Below, piece after piece: positions 36,801-47,127 of a stretch of DNA of 64,000 bases. A program made the position numbers and the translations under genes. Positions within the stretch are counted from its first letter, which is position 1. Each line of letters starts with the position of its first letter. Below the pieces are notes generated by a model that ran no database searches, was not told the origin of the DNA, and saw nothing but the letters and a program-made list of their open reading frames with translations. Source of the stretch: Litsea cubeba (Eukaryota; Streptophyta; Magnoliopsida; Laurales; Lauraceae); assembly GCA_012931725.1 (NCBI GenBank), contig CM022948.1:64469253-64533252 (forward strand), written 5' to 3'.

Positions 36801-37253
36801 TTGTGCTGCACACGTGACAGCAGCCTCGCCTCGTTCGCAAACTCCCTCCTCCCTTGCTTTGACCCTCGACAAAGCTTCTTCACTGCTATCTCTCTCCCGT
36901 CCTCCAACTTTCCCTTCATTTTTTTTCAAATCCAACACCTTAAAAACAAAAATTACAAAAACACACACACACACACCAACCATTCGGTGAGAAAAGTAGG
37001 CACGAATTGTAAGAATTCCACATACCTTGTACACTGGTCCGAAGCCGCCCTCTCCGAGCTTCAGCTTGGGGTGGAAATCTCGGGTTGCATCGAGGAGGGT
37101 TTTGAATGGGAATTGCTTCTGCTCTTGAGCTGTGATCTCCTGCAGGACTTCTTCTGGCTGATCGGAAGAGTCGGATGATGATAATGAGAGGGCTTTTTGG
37201 AGACGAGATGCGAGGGATTTTGCGAGGGTTTCTATGAATTTCCCTGTTTTCAT
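30844..37253 (-). CDS. Cytoplasmic receptor-like kinase of the cysteine-rich RLK (CRK) kinase clade
   Basis: Five exons join in phase with GT-AG introns: 37253-37026, 36913-36700, 34881-34647, 34013-33863 and 31206-30844. They give 1191 nt and 396 residues. The product is a Ser/Thr kinase: glycine loop GEGGFGPVYK (residues 67-76), ATP-binding Lys88 (IAVKKL), HRDIKASN (184-191), DFG 204-206, APEY with MHG (230-236), then GLLCTQGDPKLRPTMRRVL before a Ser-rich tail. There is no signal peptide, DUF26 ectodomain or membrane segment, so it should be cytosolic or membrane-associated, like the truncated CRK43-type proteins of other plants (family knowledge). Introns are 112, 1818, 633 and 2656 nt and carry transposon insertions. 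I chose the ATG at 37253 because the frame upstream looks like 5' untranslated sequence. All key residues are present, so it is probably functional. Confidence 0.93.
31561..31589. repeat. (TA)n microsatellite in kinase intron 4
   Basis: About ten TA units followed by TTATATATTAA. Confidence 0.85.
31836..32804. mobile_element. Non-autonomous DNA transposon (hAT-like), 969 bp, in kinase intron 4
   Basis: Ends are inverted (CATGGTTTAAAAT on both sides) and flanked by GTCAAACC at 31828-31835 and 32805-32812, a perfect 8-bp duplication that points to hAT. Subterminal regions on both sides are dense in ATATCGGCCGATA-type motifs in opposite orientation. The middle is AT-rich with no coding capacity. 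It lies inside the 2656-nt fourth intron of the kinase gene and does not touch its exons or splice sites. Confidence 0.85.
34165..34548. mobile_element. Probable MITE in kinase intron 3
   Basis: GAGCCAACCCAACCCAAATCT at the left is matched by the reverse complement of the right end (CCAGCCAACCCAAATCTGACC). The interior holds further AACCCAA / TTGGGTT motifs. I could not settle a target-site duplication, so the ends are approximate. Confidence 0.5.
35679..35698. repeat. Poly-T tract in kinase intron 2
   Basis: A run of about 20 T. A matching poly-A run lies at 36113-36131 in the same intron, so the two could be the tails of an old insertion. Confidence 0.6.
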
Positions 37254-37296
37254 CGGTTGGCTTTGTTTGGGGTTTTGGATTGATGGGTTTGGGTGT

Positions 37297-37304
37297 GTAT
37301 ATAA
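37297..37304 (-). promoter_or_regulatory. Possible TATA box of the kinase gene
   Basis: CTTATATA on the minus strand lies about 45 bp upstream of the start codon. This would leave a leader of only ~15-20 nt, so either the leader is very short or the true promoter is further up. Confidence 0.3.
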
Positions 37305-37594
37305 GTAGTATTTGAGGCATGGATTTGAGAAGGAGATTGATATGTCTTTTTTTCCTCTCTCTCTTTCTTCGCCCTCGCTTGCTTGGGGAAGAAATGAGAA
37401 ATTAAGGGGAAGGATGGAAGAAAAAGCATGACTCGCTCTCGCGGCTATAGTGCACGCCATGTGGCGTGGGACCTACAACAAATTAGGTTCGGTGGCACTG
37501 GCAGGTTGATTAAGGTTTTCCTCTTCTAATTTATCTGTGGCTTCTATTAGCACCACATTTTTATCTCTTCATACCGCATTAGAAAAGAAAAAAA

Positions 37595-37965
37595 AAAAAA
37601 AATTTTTTAAATTATCCATCCTCCCTCCACCCTCTCCCTCTCCCTCCACCCTCTTCCCTCATCCACCCCAACCCACCTAGTCTCCAACAAGGATGGATCA
37701 GTTGGCCGGCCACCTCCCCCTCTCTCCCTCTTTCTTTCTTTCTTCCTCCCTCCCCCCTCCTCTACTTCCTCTCCCTTCCTCTCCCTCATTCCCCCCTAGA
37801 GGAGGGGGGAGGGAGTAAGAACGAGGGAGAGAGGGGGGGACGGGGCCAGCTGGGGCTGCCGCCGCGGATGGCTGGCTTGGGATCCCTTCGCACAGGAGAC
37901 TGAGAGGGTGGGGTGGGGTGAAGGGAGAGGGAGTAGGGGTAGTTTATAAAATTTTTTTTTTTTTT
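37595..37965. repeat. Pyrimidine/purine fold-back element upstream of the kinase gene
   Basis: A run of A then TTTTTTAAA leads into about 180 bp that is almost all C and T on the + strand (CCCTCTCC, TTTCTTTCTTTC). After CCCCCCTAGAGGAGGGGGG the strand switches to G and A, ending AGGGAGAGGGAGTAGGGGTAG and TTTATAAAATTTTTT. The two halves are imperfect reverse complements, so the block can fold back or form triplex-type structure. It lies about 340-710 bp upstream of the kinase start codon. Confidence 0.7.
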
Positions 37966-38451
37966 TAGAGATGAAAGTGTTGTACCAATAAAAGCCCACC
38001 ATTTCTTTTCATCCAAGAATATGTCGGCACCCTCTGGCAAACCTATTACAATGGTTGATGCATAACTCATACAAGAGTTATTAAATGAACAAACTTAATA
38101 GGATGGCAAAAGTTTGCATTAATGGATTGAGAATAAAATGGAGTCATGGGAGAAAAATCAATATCTACAAAACTTTTAATAAATAAAATTGTTGACGTGG
38201 CTTAAATAGGTGAAACGTTACTAAGAAAACATGGCTCAAGGAGAAGTAAAATCTCACATTTTTCCTCCAATCAACATCCAGCTTTAAAGGTATAAAACAG
38301 ATTGGATTTGGACATCAACATACACATATTAAGCAAGAAACAGCTTAATCTTGCAACCTACTAAATTTTAAAACTCAATACCAAACTGGACTAGGTGTGC
38401 TATACGTACAAATTGGTTACAAATAAATCAGTCAATACCTAACCAGACAAA

Positions 38452-39087
38452 GAGAAGTTCTGTTTGCACCGTGGAAATAACTGAGCACACCCACGTCTAA
38501 ATAACTGAGCACACCCACTTTTTAAATTTTCTTTTGTTACCAAAATACCCATGTGTGAAATGACGAAAATACCTATGAGCTTCATCTTATCTGCAAGTGC
38601 AAGGTTGTGAAACCCCGTGCATATCTCATATGCACGGCTCCTAAAACTCCGTGCACCCCACCAGCGAGTGATACACACTCAGAAAGAGGTCAGCCCCCTG
38701 TCTTCTCAAAATCAAGGGGGTTCTGCTCTCTAATTGTAGAAGAAAATCGAAGTAGTGTGGGTTATACTGGAATAAGGTCGTCCCTCATGTTTGTCTGCAC
38801 TCCCAGCGGGGGCTTGATCGGAGCTCACCGGAGGAAGAGATGGTCGCCGGTGATGGTGGGGCAGAGAGGGGAGCTTGTCGGAGGGAGAGATGGTCGCAGT
38901 GATGAGGCGATCGTCGGGGTTCGATCGTAGCAGGTGGGAGGGGAAGAGAAGAGGAGAAGATGATGTTTTGGATATCATTGGGGGTGGGCTCAGCAAAAAT
39001 GATCTTTTTTTATTTTTCTTGGTGTGGTGAGCTCAAAATTAAAGTGGGTGTGTTCAACCAGGCACATGGGTGCAAACAAAATTTCTC
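38452..39087. mobile_element. Small DNA transposon with inverted ends, 636 bp
   Basis: The left end GAGAAGTTCTGTTTGCACC matches the reverse complement of the right end (GAGAAATTTTGTTTGCACC). A second inverted block, ACACACCCAC(TTT), follows on each side. The flanks CCAGACAAA (38443-38451) and CCCAACAAA (39088-39096) agree at 7 of 9 bases, compatible with an old 9-bp Mutator-type duplication. No transposase is seen; the inner ~250 bp is GC-richer and may be captured sequence. Confidence 0.6.
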
Positions 39088-39096
39088 CCCAACAAA

Positions 39097-40365
39097 ACCC
39101 TAGTGAAGTGCCCCTAAGGGCATATTTGTGTACACACCCTTTCCGCGGAAAGAAAAAAATTGTTACGTCGGCAAATTCCATAGAAATGGAATCCTCAGAA
39201 AAGGATTTCCACAGAATTTAGAAATTCATGTTTGGTGCGAGATTTATTGCCTCGCTGAATTGGTGCTAATATTGTTTGGTGTGGGTGTGGATTCCTTACT
39301 GAAAATCAAATTTTCCAATTTGGTGCAACAGTTTTTCGCGGATAAATAACATAAGCTGTTTATAATTAAATTATCCATTCAAATTGACACCCTTGATTAG
39401 CCATTAAACAGTTGCAAATTTTCGTGATTTTAAAACAATTTATGTAAGTAAAAAAATCTAAAGTTTCAAGCTAAAATCATGAGACACCTATATTCTGACT
39501 GATAGGAAGAACATGCTCTCTTCATGGTAGGTGTCTACATGTGCAATTCATGATATTGGCAACCAAATAAATACCTTTGACGTTTTTGGCTGGAAAAGCC
39601 TTGGGCTTAAGAGGCCCGCTCCCTAGAGCTTCTCATCATGGGGTGGGATCCATTTCAAATTCTTTTGTAAGACACCGGAATTATCATTTAAGTTTTGATC
39701 TCCCATTCCTATAATTCTTGAGTTGACAGGGCAGTTCATTGGTGAGGCACTTCTCCTCAGTCCATTCCAAAAATTCTGGTAGCTGACCCTATATATTTGG
39801 GACAATGTGATGATGATAATGATGATGATCACCCAACTAAAAAACCATCTGCCAAAACCCATCCAAATATTAAGACATAGAAATTCTATGAGAAATGAAG
39901 CAACTAGGATTAACACAGTCGCATTCAAAACCCATTAAAAAATTAATTCACTCAAATACGGTTCCAAATCAATATAGAACATGAGATCTGATGAATACAA
40001 AATATAGCAACATGGGTCATGCTTCATTGACATTCAAATTGAGGAAAACACATTTTAATTGAAACCAACCTAATCATATATAAAAGAATCACCAAACTAA
40101 AAACCCATCTTCCAAAACTCATCCAAGCAAAAATTTCAATTCGAGGAAAGTCATTTGGAGAATAAACCAGAACTAGTGTTACAAGCCCTCTATCATAGTG
40201 TTTTACTAGCAAAACCCCGTGGATAACCACAAAACCACCAAATGCATAGACTGATATAAATTATTTTTAATAAATTTATTAATTAGTAAACTTGTGAGTC
40301 CTTTTTTTTTTGTTGCTAATTTGATTTTTATGTTTTTTTCAAATAGTTTTATTCTTTAGGTGATG
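39097..40365. other. Intergenic, repeat debris with SINE/LINE-like tail
   Basis: No gene. At 39779-39832 GGTAGCTGACCCTATATATTTGGGACAATG followed by GATGATGATAATGATGATGATC resembles the 3' end of plant Au-type SINEs or RTE LINEs with a simple-repeat tail. A ~130-bp block (CACCCAACTAAAAAACCATCTGCCAAAACCCATCC, 39829-39900) is repeated in diverged form at 40090-40180. Confidence 0.5.
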
Positions 40366-43205
40366 CATGAATTGATTAAGAAAGATCAAATGATCATAGA
40401 CCTAACAAATTAACCTAATATATTTAAGTGAGACCAAGATGAATGGGGTCCATCATCTCTATTCTAACCGTTCATAAAATCATATTATGCGGGCTGGGAC
40501 CCATTAATTGAATGATAAAGATCAAATGATCAAATGATCATAAACCTCTCAAATTGACTAAACCTAACCTATTTAAGTGGGACCCCCAAGATGAATGGGG
40601 TTCACCATCTATATTCTAACCGTCCATAAAACCATATTATGCTGGATGAGACCCATGAATTGATTAAGAAAGATCAAATGATCGTAGACCTAACAAATTG
40701 ACCTAATGTATTTAAGTGGGACCCAGATGAATGGGGTCCACCATCTTTATTCTAACCGTCCATAAAATCAAATGATGCGGGCCGGGACCCATTAATTGAT
40801 TGATAAAGACCAAATGATCATAGACCTCTCAAATTGACCAAACCTAGCCTATTTAAGTGGGACCCCCAAGATGAATGGGGTCCACTATCTATATTCTAAC
40901 CGTCTATAAAATCATATGATGCACGCTGGGACCCATGAATTGCTTGATAAAGATCAAATGATCATAAACCTCATAAATTGACCAAACCTAACCTATTTAA
41001 GTGGAACCCCTCAGATGAATGGGGTCCACCATCTCTACTCTAACCGTCCATAAAACCATATTATGCGGGATGGAACCCATGAATTGATTAAGAAAGATCA
41101 AAAGATCAAATGATCTTAGACCTAACAAATTGACCAAATATTTTTAAGTGGTTACCAGATGAATGGGGTCCACCATCTTTATTCTAACCGTCCATAAAAT
41201 TAAATAATGCGGGATGGGACCCATGAATTGATTGATAAAGATCAAATAATCATAGACCTCTCAAATTGACTAAACCTAACCTATTTAAGTGGGACCCCCA
41301 AGAAGAATGGGTCCACCATCTATATTCTAACCATCCATGAAACAATATGATGCGGGATGGACCCATGAATTGCTTGATAGAGATCAAAAGATCAAATAAT
41401 CATAGACCTCACAAATTGACCAAACATAACTTATTTAAGTGGAACCCGCCAGATGAATGGAGTCCACCATCTCTATTCTAACCGTCCAAAAAACCATATT
41501 ATGCGGGATGAGACCCATGAATTGATTTAAAAAGATCAAAGGATCAAATGATCGTAGACCTAACAAATTGACCAAATATTGTTAAGTGGGACCCAGATGA
41601 GTGGGGTCCACCATCTTTATTCTAACCGTTGATAAAATCAAATGATGCGGGACGGACCCATTAATTGATTGATAAAGATTAAATGATCATAGACCTCTCA
41701 AATTGACCAAACCTAGCCTATTTAAGTGGGACCCCCAAGATGAATGGGGTCCACCATCTATATTCTAACCGTCCATAAAATCATATGATGCGGGCTGGGA
41801 CCCATGAATTGCTTGATAAAGATCAAAGGATCAAATGATCAAAGGATCATAAACCTCACAAATTGACCAAACCTAACCTATTTAAGTGGAACTCCCCAGA
41901 TGAATGGGGTTCACCATCTCTACTCTAACCGTCCATAAAATCATATTATGCGGGATGGAACCCATGAATTGATTAAGAAAGATCAAAGGATCAAATGATC
42001 TTAGACCTAACAAATTGACCAAATATTTTTAAGTGGTACCCAGATGAATGGGGTCCACCATCTTTATTCTAACCGTCCATAAAATTAAATAATGCGGGAC
42101 GGGACCCATGAATTGATTGATAAAGATCAAATGATCATAGACCTCTCAAATTGACCAAACCAAACCTATTTAAGTGGGACCCCCAAGAAGAATGGGGTCC
42201 ACCATCTATATTCTAACTATCCATGAAACAATATGATGCGGGATGGACCCATGAATTGCTTGATAAAGATCAAAGGATCAAATAATCATAGACCTCACAA
42301 ATTGACCAAACATAACCTATTTAAGTGGAACCCGCCAGATGAATGTGGTCCACCATCTATATTCTAACTGTCCAAAAAACCATATTATGCAGGATGGGAC
42401 CCATGAATTGATTTAAAAAGATCAAATGATCAAATGATCGTAGATCTAACTAATTGACCAAATATTTTTAAGTGAGACCCAGATGAATGGGTCCACCATC
42501 TATATTCTAACCGTCCATAAAATCAAATAACCTATTTAAGTGGAACCCGCCAGATGAATATAGTCCACCATCTATATTCTAACTGTCCAAAAAACCATAT
42601 TATGCAGGATGGGACCCATGAATTGATTTAAAAAGATCAAATGATCGTAGATCTAACTAATTGACCAAATATTTTTAAGTGGGACCCAGATGAATGGGTC
42701 CGCCATCTATATTCTAACCGTCCATAAAATCAAATGATGCGGGATGGGACCCATTAATTGATTGATAAATATCAAATGATCATAGACCTATCAAATTGAC
42801 CAAACCTAGCCTATTTAAGTGGGACCCCCAAGATGACTGGGGTCCACCATCTATATTCTAACCGTCCATAAAATCATATGATGCGGGCTGGGACCCATGA
42901 ATTGCTTGATAAAGATCAAAGGATCAAATGATCATAGACCTCACAAATTGACCAAACCTAAACTATTTAAGTAGAACCCCCAGATGAATGGGGTCCACCA
43001 TCTCTATTCTAACCGTCCATAAAATCATATTATGGGGGATGGGACCCATGAATTGATTAAGAAAGATCAAATGATCAAATGATCATAGACCTAACAAATT
43101 CACCAAATATTTTTAAGTGGGACCCAGATGAATGGGGTCCACCATCTTTATTCTAACCGTCCATAAAATCAAATGATGCGGGCCGGGACCCATGAATTGA
43201 TTAAT
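40366..43205. repeat. Higher-order satellite: about 20 monomers in A-B-C trimers
   Basis: Landmarks GGGACCCATGAATTG, AAAGATCAAATGATCATAGACCT, TATTTAAGTGGGACCC, AGATGAATGGGGTCCACCATC and ATTCTAACCGTCCATAAAA recur in every monomer. Three monomer types alternate. A has GATTAAGAAAG and CCTAACAAATTGACC (~136 bp), B has GATTGATAAAG and CCTCTCAAATTGACC (~144 bp), and C has GCTTGATAAAG and CCTCACAAATTGACC (~152 bp). A monomers start near 40659, 41093, 41521, 41968, 42407, 42622 and 43052, so the trimer period is 428-447 bp except for one deleted unit at ~42532. Short GATCAAAG/GATCAAAT duplications account for most length differences. Confidence 0.9.
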
Positions 43206-43764
43206 ATAAATTTAGCACATCTGGTGTGTTGGCTTATTTAGGGATCTCTTGGAGAGATTTTGGGCTTTTGAGTGGAAGATGATTCTTCATGGAGAGATTT
43301 TAGGTATTTTGTAATAGATATAGAGATTTTAGGGATAAGGGCAACTCCGGAAATGGCATTGCAAAACGCTTGAGGTTGCGCCATGTGTCTTTATGTGAGG
43401 ATGAGTACATCCCTTTAGTAATATAGATAGATGAGTATTAGTAATCTCTAATCAATAATTGAAATGAAAGCAAACACCTCAACGCCAACGAATTACAACA
43501 AACCTCAATATAGGTTAGCAAGGACTTTTTTTTTTTTTTGGGGGGTGGGGGGATTGGGTAGGTTGGGAGGCTGTAATAGTACACGACTCATGGAGGGGGA
43601 TTGGGTAGGTTGGGAGGTTGTAATAGTACACGGATTGGGATGGGGAAAGAGAGAGGGAGTGGGCGAGCTGCCTGGGCGGGGTGGGATTCGGACATGGTTG
43701 TAGGGGAGGGTTTTGTGGGTGGGAGTGAGCGGGGTGGGGTTGGGAGGGTTTCAAGGTTGGAAGG
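43206..43764. other. Intergenic between satellite and hAT element
   Basis: No gene is supported. 43520-43764 is strongly G-rich on + (GGGGTGGGGGGATTGGGTAGGTTGGGAGG, with a ~45-bp direct repeat at 43550-43630). Overlapping frames there follow from base composition. Confidence 0.5.
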
Positions 43765-43772
43765 GGCGAGGG

Positions 43773-46700
43773 TAGAGATGTCAAGTGGGCCGTGCCGGCC
43801 CACGGCCCATGACGCGGGCCGTGCTGGGCCGAGCTGTGCACGGCCCGCTGGCCCGTTGGCACAGCCCGCCAGGCCCGCCAGTATAGGCCCGCCAGCCCGC
43901 AGCCCGCTGGCCCGGCCCGCCAGCTCGATAGCCCGCCCAACGGCCGGCCCGCCAGCACGCCCAACAGCCAAATTTTTTTAAAAATACCATTTTACCCCCC
44001 CCCCCCAACAACTATAAAACGGTCATATAAGGGGTATTCTGTGTCATTTTCATTATACTAAGTCTATAAATATCCTAACCCTCCCATTCTCATTCCTCAC
44101 CAATTTACACAACTCTCTCATTCTCTAACTCTCTCTCAAAGCATTCAAGTATTCAACTCTTTCACTCTCTCTAAGAAGTTTTTGGAGGACCAAAGATCAA
44201 GTCATCAAAAGACAAGATTAAAGGGGCCTTCAAAGATTTAGTGGTATTTATAATATTTAGATTTGAGATTCCATATAAATAAGTTTATATTATATTATAT
44301 TAACTCTCATTTTCTCCCCTTTCTTATAATAAATTATCACAAAAGAAGGCTATTAGCATATTACTATTATTATTTATAAATTTATTCTTTTGAAATATGG
44401 CTAGAAGATTTCCCACAGAAGCTTCTTCCATTAATGTAGAAGAAGATTTTATTGAATTACAAGATGAAGTAGGTGATTTACCACCCCCCCCCCCTTTCCT
44501 CAGAGTTCCCATAAACCAAACAAGAGGAGTAGAACTTCAGCAGTTTGGGATATATACAAGGTATGATGTTTTTGAAAATGGAAAGAATGTTGAAAAGGCA
44601 AAATGCACATTGTGTGGTAAGATTTATAGTGCCCAGTCAAAAGGGGGTACCGGCTATTTGTCAAGACATAAAAAAACATGTTTACAAAAGCATAAGCCAG
44701 AGAATGCAGGGACAGGGGGGCCTGGTTCACAAACCCAAATTTCTACTACTGGTGGTGGTAGTAGTAGTAGCAGTTTGGGTTTTTTTTTCTTTTAATGCAC
44801 AAAGTGCTAGACAAGGTCTTGTTAAAATGATTGTTTTATCCGAATTACCATTTGCTTTTGTTGAAAATGAGTTTTTTGAACAATGGGTCCAGCAATACTG
44901 TCAACCACAATTTCACAGTATTTCAAGAAATACAGCCAGAAATGATGCTATTAGACTCTGGCAGGAAGAGAAAATAAATATAAAAAACTATTTTGCAGAA
45001 TCTCCTGGTAGAATATCCATAACCACAGATATGTGGACTTCTAAAGGGGGTGATAGTTATCTTTGTATTACTGCACATAATATAGATGCAAAATGGATTA
45101 TGAATAAATGTATACTTAGTTTTAGCACTCTTGAATGGCCACACAATGGAACTAGGATAAGTACATTAATTTTGGAAAAACTAGATGAATATAGTATTAA
45201 GGAAAAAGTTTTATCTGTAACTTTAAATAATGCTAGTAATAATACAGTGGCTATTGAATTAATGAGATGCAGATGCCACTTGCAACTTTGATAGATAGTT
45301 CTATCTTTTAAAATAGATGTGTATGTCACATCTTAAATCTTATTGCAAAAGTTGGTTTAAAGCACATTACAAGTTATACAGATGCTATTAAAGACATTGC
45401 TAGATTTGTTTTTTGCTCCGCACAAAGAAGACAATTGTATGCCCAAATATGTGCGAGGCAAGGCGTATCAGCTATTAAAATGCCTAAAGAAGTTGAACAT
45501 AGATGGAATTCTATGTATGATTTGTTAAACAAGGCACTTTCTAGAAAAACTGTTTTGAATGAATTTTGTGCTTTTCATGCACAAGATTTAATGATTAGTG
45601 ATGAACATTGGGAGTTATGTGCCCATATAAGAGATTTATTAGAACCTTTTTATACTTCAACATTATTTTTTTCCGGGATATATTATCCCACATCTAATGA
45701 AGCTTTAATGAAACTTTTTAAAATTACTTTACAATTTAGTAGATTTAGAGATCATTTTTTACTTGGTAGCACTATTAGAGACATGGAAGAAAAATTTAAT
45801 AAATATTGGAAAGAGGCTCCAATGACATTTTCTTTAGCTGCTGTATTTGATCCTAGGTTAAAATTAAGTGGTGTACAGTTTTTTATTGATGGAATAAATA
45901 AAAATATGAATTATATAGATTCAAATGTTTTTTCAAATATAAGGGCAAATTTACAAGCACTTTTTCAATTTTATTGTGAGCAAATGGGTACAGCTGGGCT
46001 TAGTATGGGCAATTCAGAAGTCCAATATACAGGTGTTGCTGAGTGGGAGGTGTGGTATTCTTCCCTGTCCACGGGCATGGCATCCAGCTCAAGCTCAAGT
46101 AACAACACTGTGACGGAGTTATCATCGTATCTTGACGTAGGTGTAATTAGGATGCAGGATGCATCTACCTTTGACCTTTTAGCATGGTGGAAGCAACAAG
46201 AAAGCATTTATCCGGTGTTGGCAGCCATGGCTCGTGATCTATTGACTATTCCTATGTCTTCTGTAGCATCAGAACAGGCTTTTAGTGCAGGTGGACGTGT
46301 AGTAGATGACAGAAGAACAAATCTCACTGAAGAAACGGTAGAGTGTTGTGTTTGCCTACGAGACTGGTACTTGGCAGATAAGAGGAAGCAAGAGTTAACA
46401 TCATTAATGGAAGATTTTGATCCAGCAGAATACATTAGTGGACTACAAATCTAATTTTTTACTTTTTTCTTCATTGTAATTTATAAGTTGTTCATTTTTT
46501 TTTTTATTTTCTAAAAAGATTGTAAGGTTTTGAAGGTAATCCTATTTAGAAACCTTCAAGAAGTTAAGATCCAAATGGTTCTCTCTTCTCAGTGGAGTAG
46601 GTTGAGTTTGACCGAACCACTTAAATATCTTTGTCATTCTCCTTGCTTGTGTTCTAATTTTTATTTTTAATACTAATAAGAAAAAGAAAATTCATATATA

Positions 46701-47119
46701 GTACTTAAATAATATGTGAGTAAATATCTATAAATTAATTTGAACCACTCAATCATTTGTCAAATGTTTGTATAAGTTTAAATGTTTAGAAAAGTAACTA
46801 TTGAAAAATTAATGACTATTGATCGAAAATCAAATTCAAATCCATGTCGTTACGGACTTACGCTTACGTTACGCCTTACGGTAATTATATATTTATATTA
46901 GTCTATCAAGAAAAAAAAAAAGGGCCCGCCAGCCCGCTGGCACGGCCCGCTCCAGCCCGCCCCACTGTGGGCCGTGCCAGTGGGCCGTGCCGTGCCCGGG
47001 TTTTCCCCTGGCGGGCCGTGCCGTGCCGGCCCGTTAGCTGGGGCGGGCCGTGCCGGCCCGGCCCACGGCACGGGCGGGCCAGGATTTTAGCGGCCGGCAC
47101 GGCCCGTTTGACATGCCTA
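43773..47119 (+). mobile_element. hAT transposon, 3347 bp
   Basis: The left end TAGAGATGTCAAGTGGGCC and the reverse complement of the right end TAGGCATGTCAAACGGGCC form inverted repeats of about 28 bp (4 mismatches). They are flanked by GGCGAGGG (43765-43772) and GGTGAGGG (47120-47127), an 8-bp duplication with one C/T difference. Both subterminal regions (about 150-200 bp) are packed with GGCCGTGCC / GGCCCGCCAG motifs, presumably transposase-binding sites (inference). A broken transposase lies inside. The single duplication mismatch and broken frame suggest an old autonomous-type copy. Confidence 0.93.
44397..46454 (+). pseudogene. hAT transposase (BED zinc finger, hAT dimerisation domain), broken
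   Basis: The frame starts at ATG 44397 and holds a BED-type zinc finger (CTLCGKIYSAQSKGGTGYLSRHKKTC, near residues 69-95) and a Ser-rich linker. The catalytic region follows (TTDMWTSKGGDSYLCITAH near 45030, HRWNSMYDLL near 45500). The C-terminal dimerisation domain has YPVLAAMARDLLTIPMSSVASEQAFSAGGRVV, 46210-46300, and ends at TAA 46452-46454. Three breaks are visible: a nine-T run (44780-44788) where the frame slips, a slip near 45262, and an in-frame TAA at 45309. The dimerisation half (45312-46454) is open for 380 codons. The pattern matches plant Ac-like / zinc finger BED domain-containing RICESLEEPER-type transposases. Confidence 0.92.
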
Positions 47120-47127
47120 GGTGAGGG

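Noticed and set aside
37254..37460. Longer N-terminus for the kinase starting at 37460
   Set aside because: The extra 69 residues include untranslated-looking sequence and a TATA-like stretch; the ATG at 37253 gives the expected family start.
43320..43440. Possible Helitron 3' end after the satellite
   Set aside because: A GGATG-AGTA-CATCC hairpin precedes CTTTAGTAATATAG, but the CTRR terminus is not met and no 5' TC end was found.
43515..44011. Pro/Ala/Gly-rich frames on both strands near the hAT left end
   Set aside because: Generated by the GGCCCGCCAG subterminal repeats.
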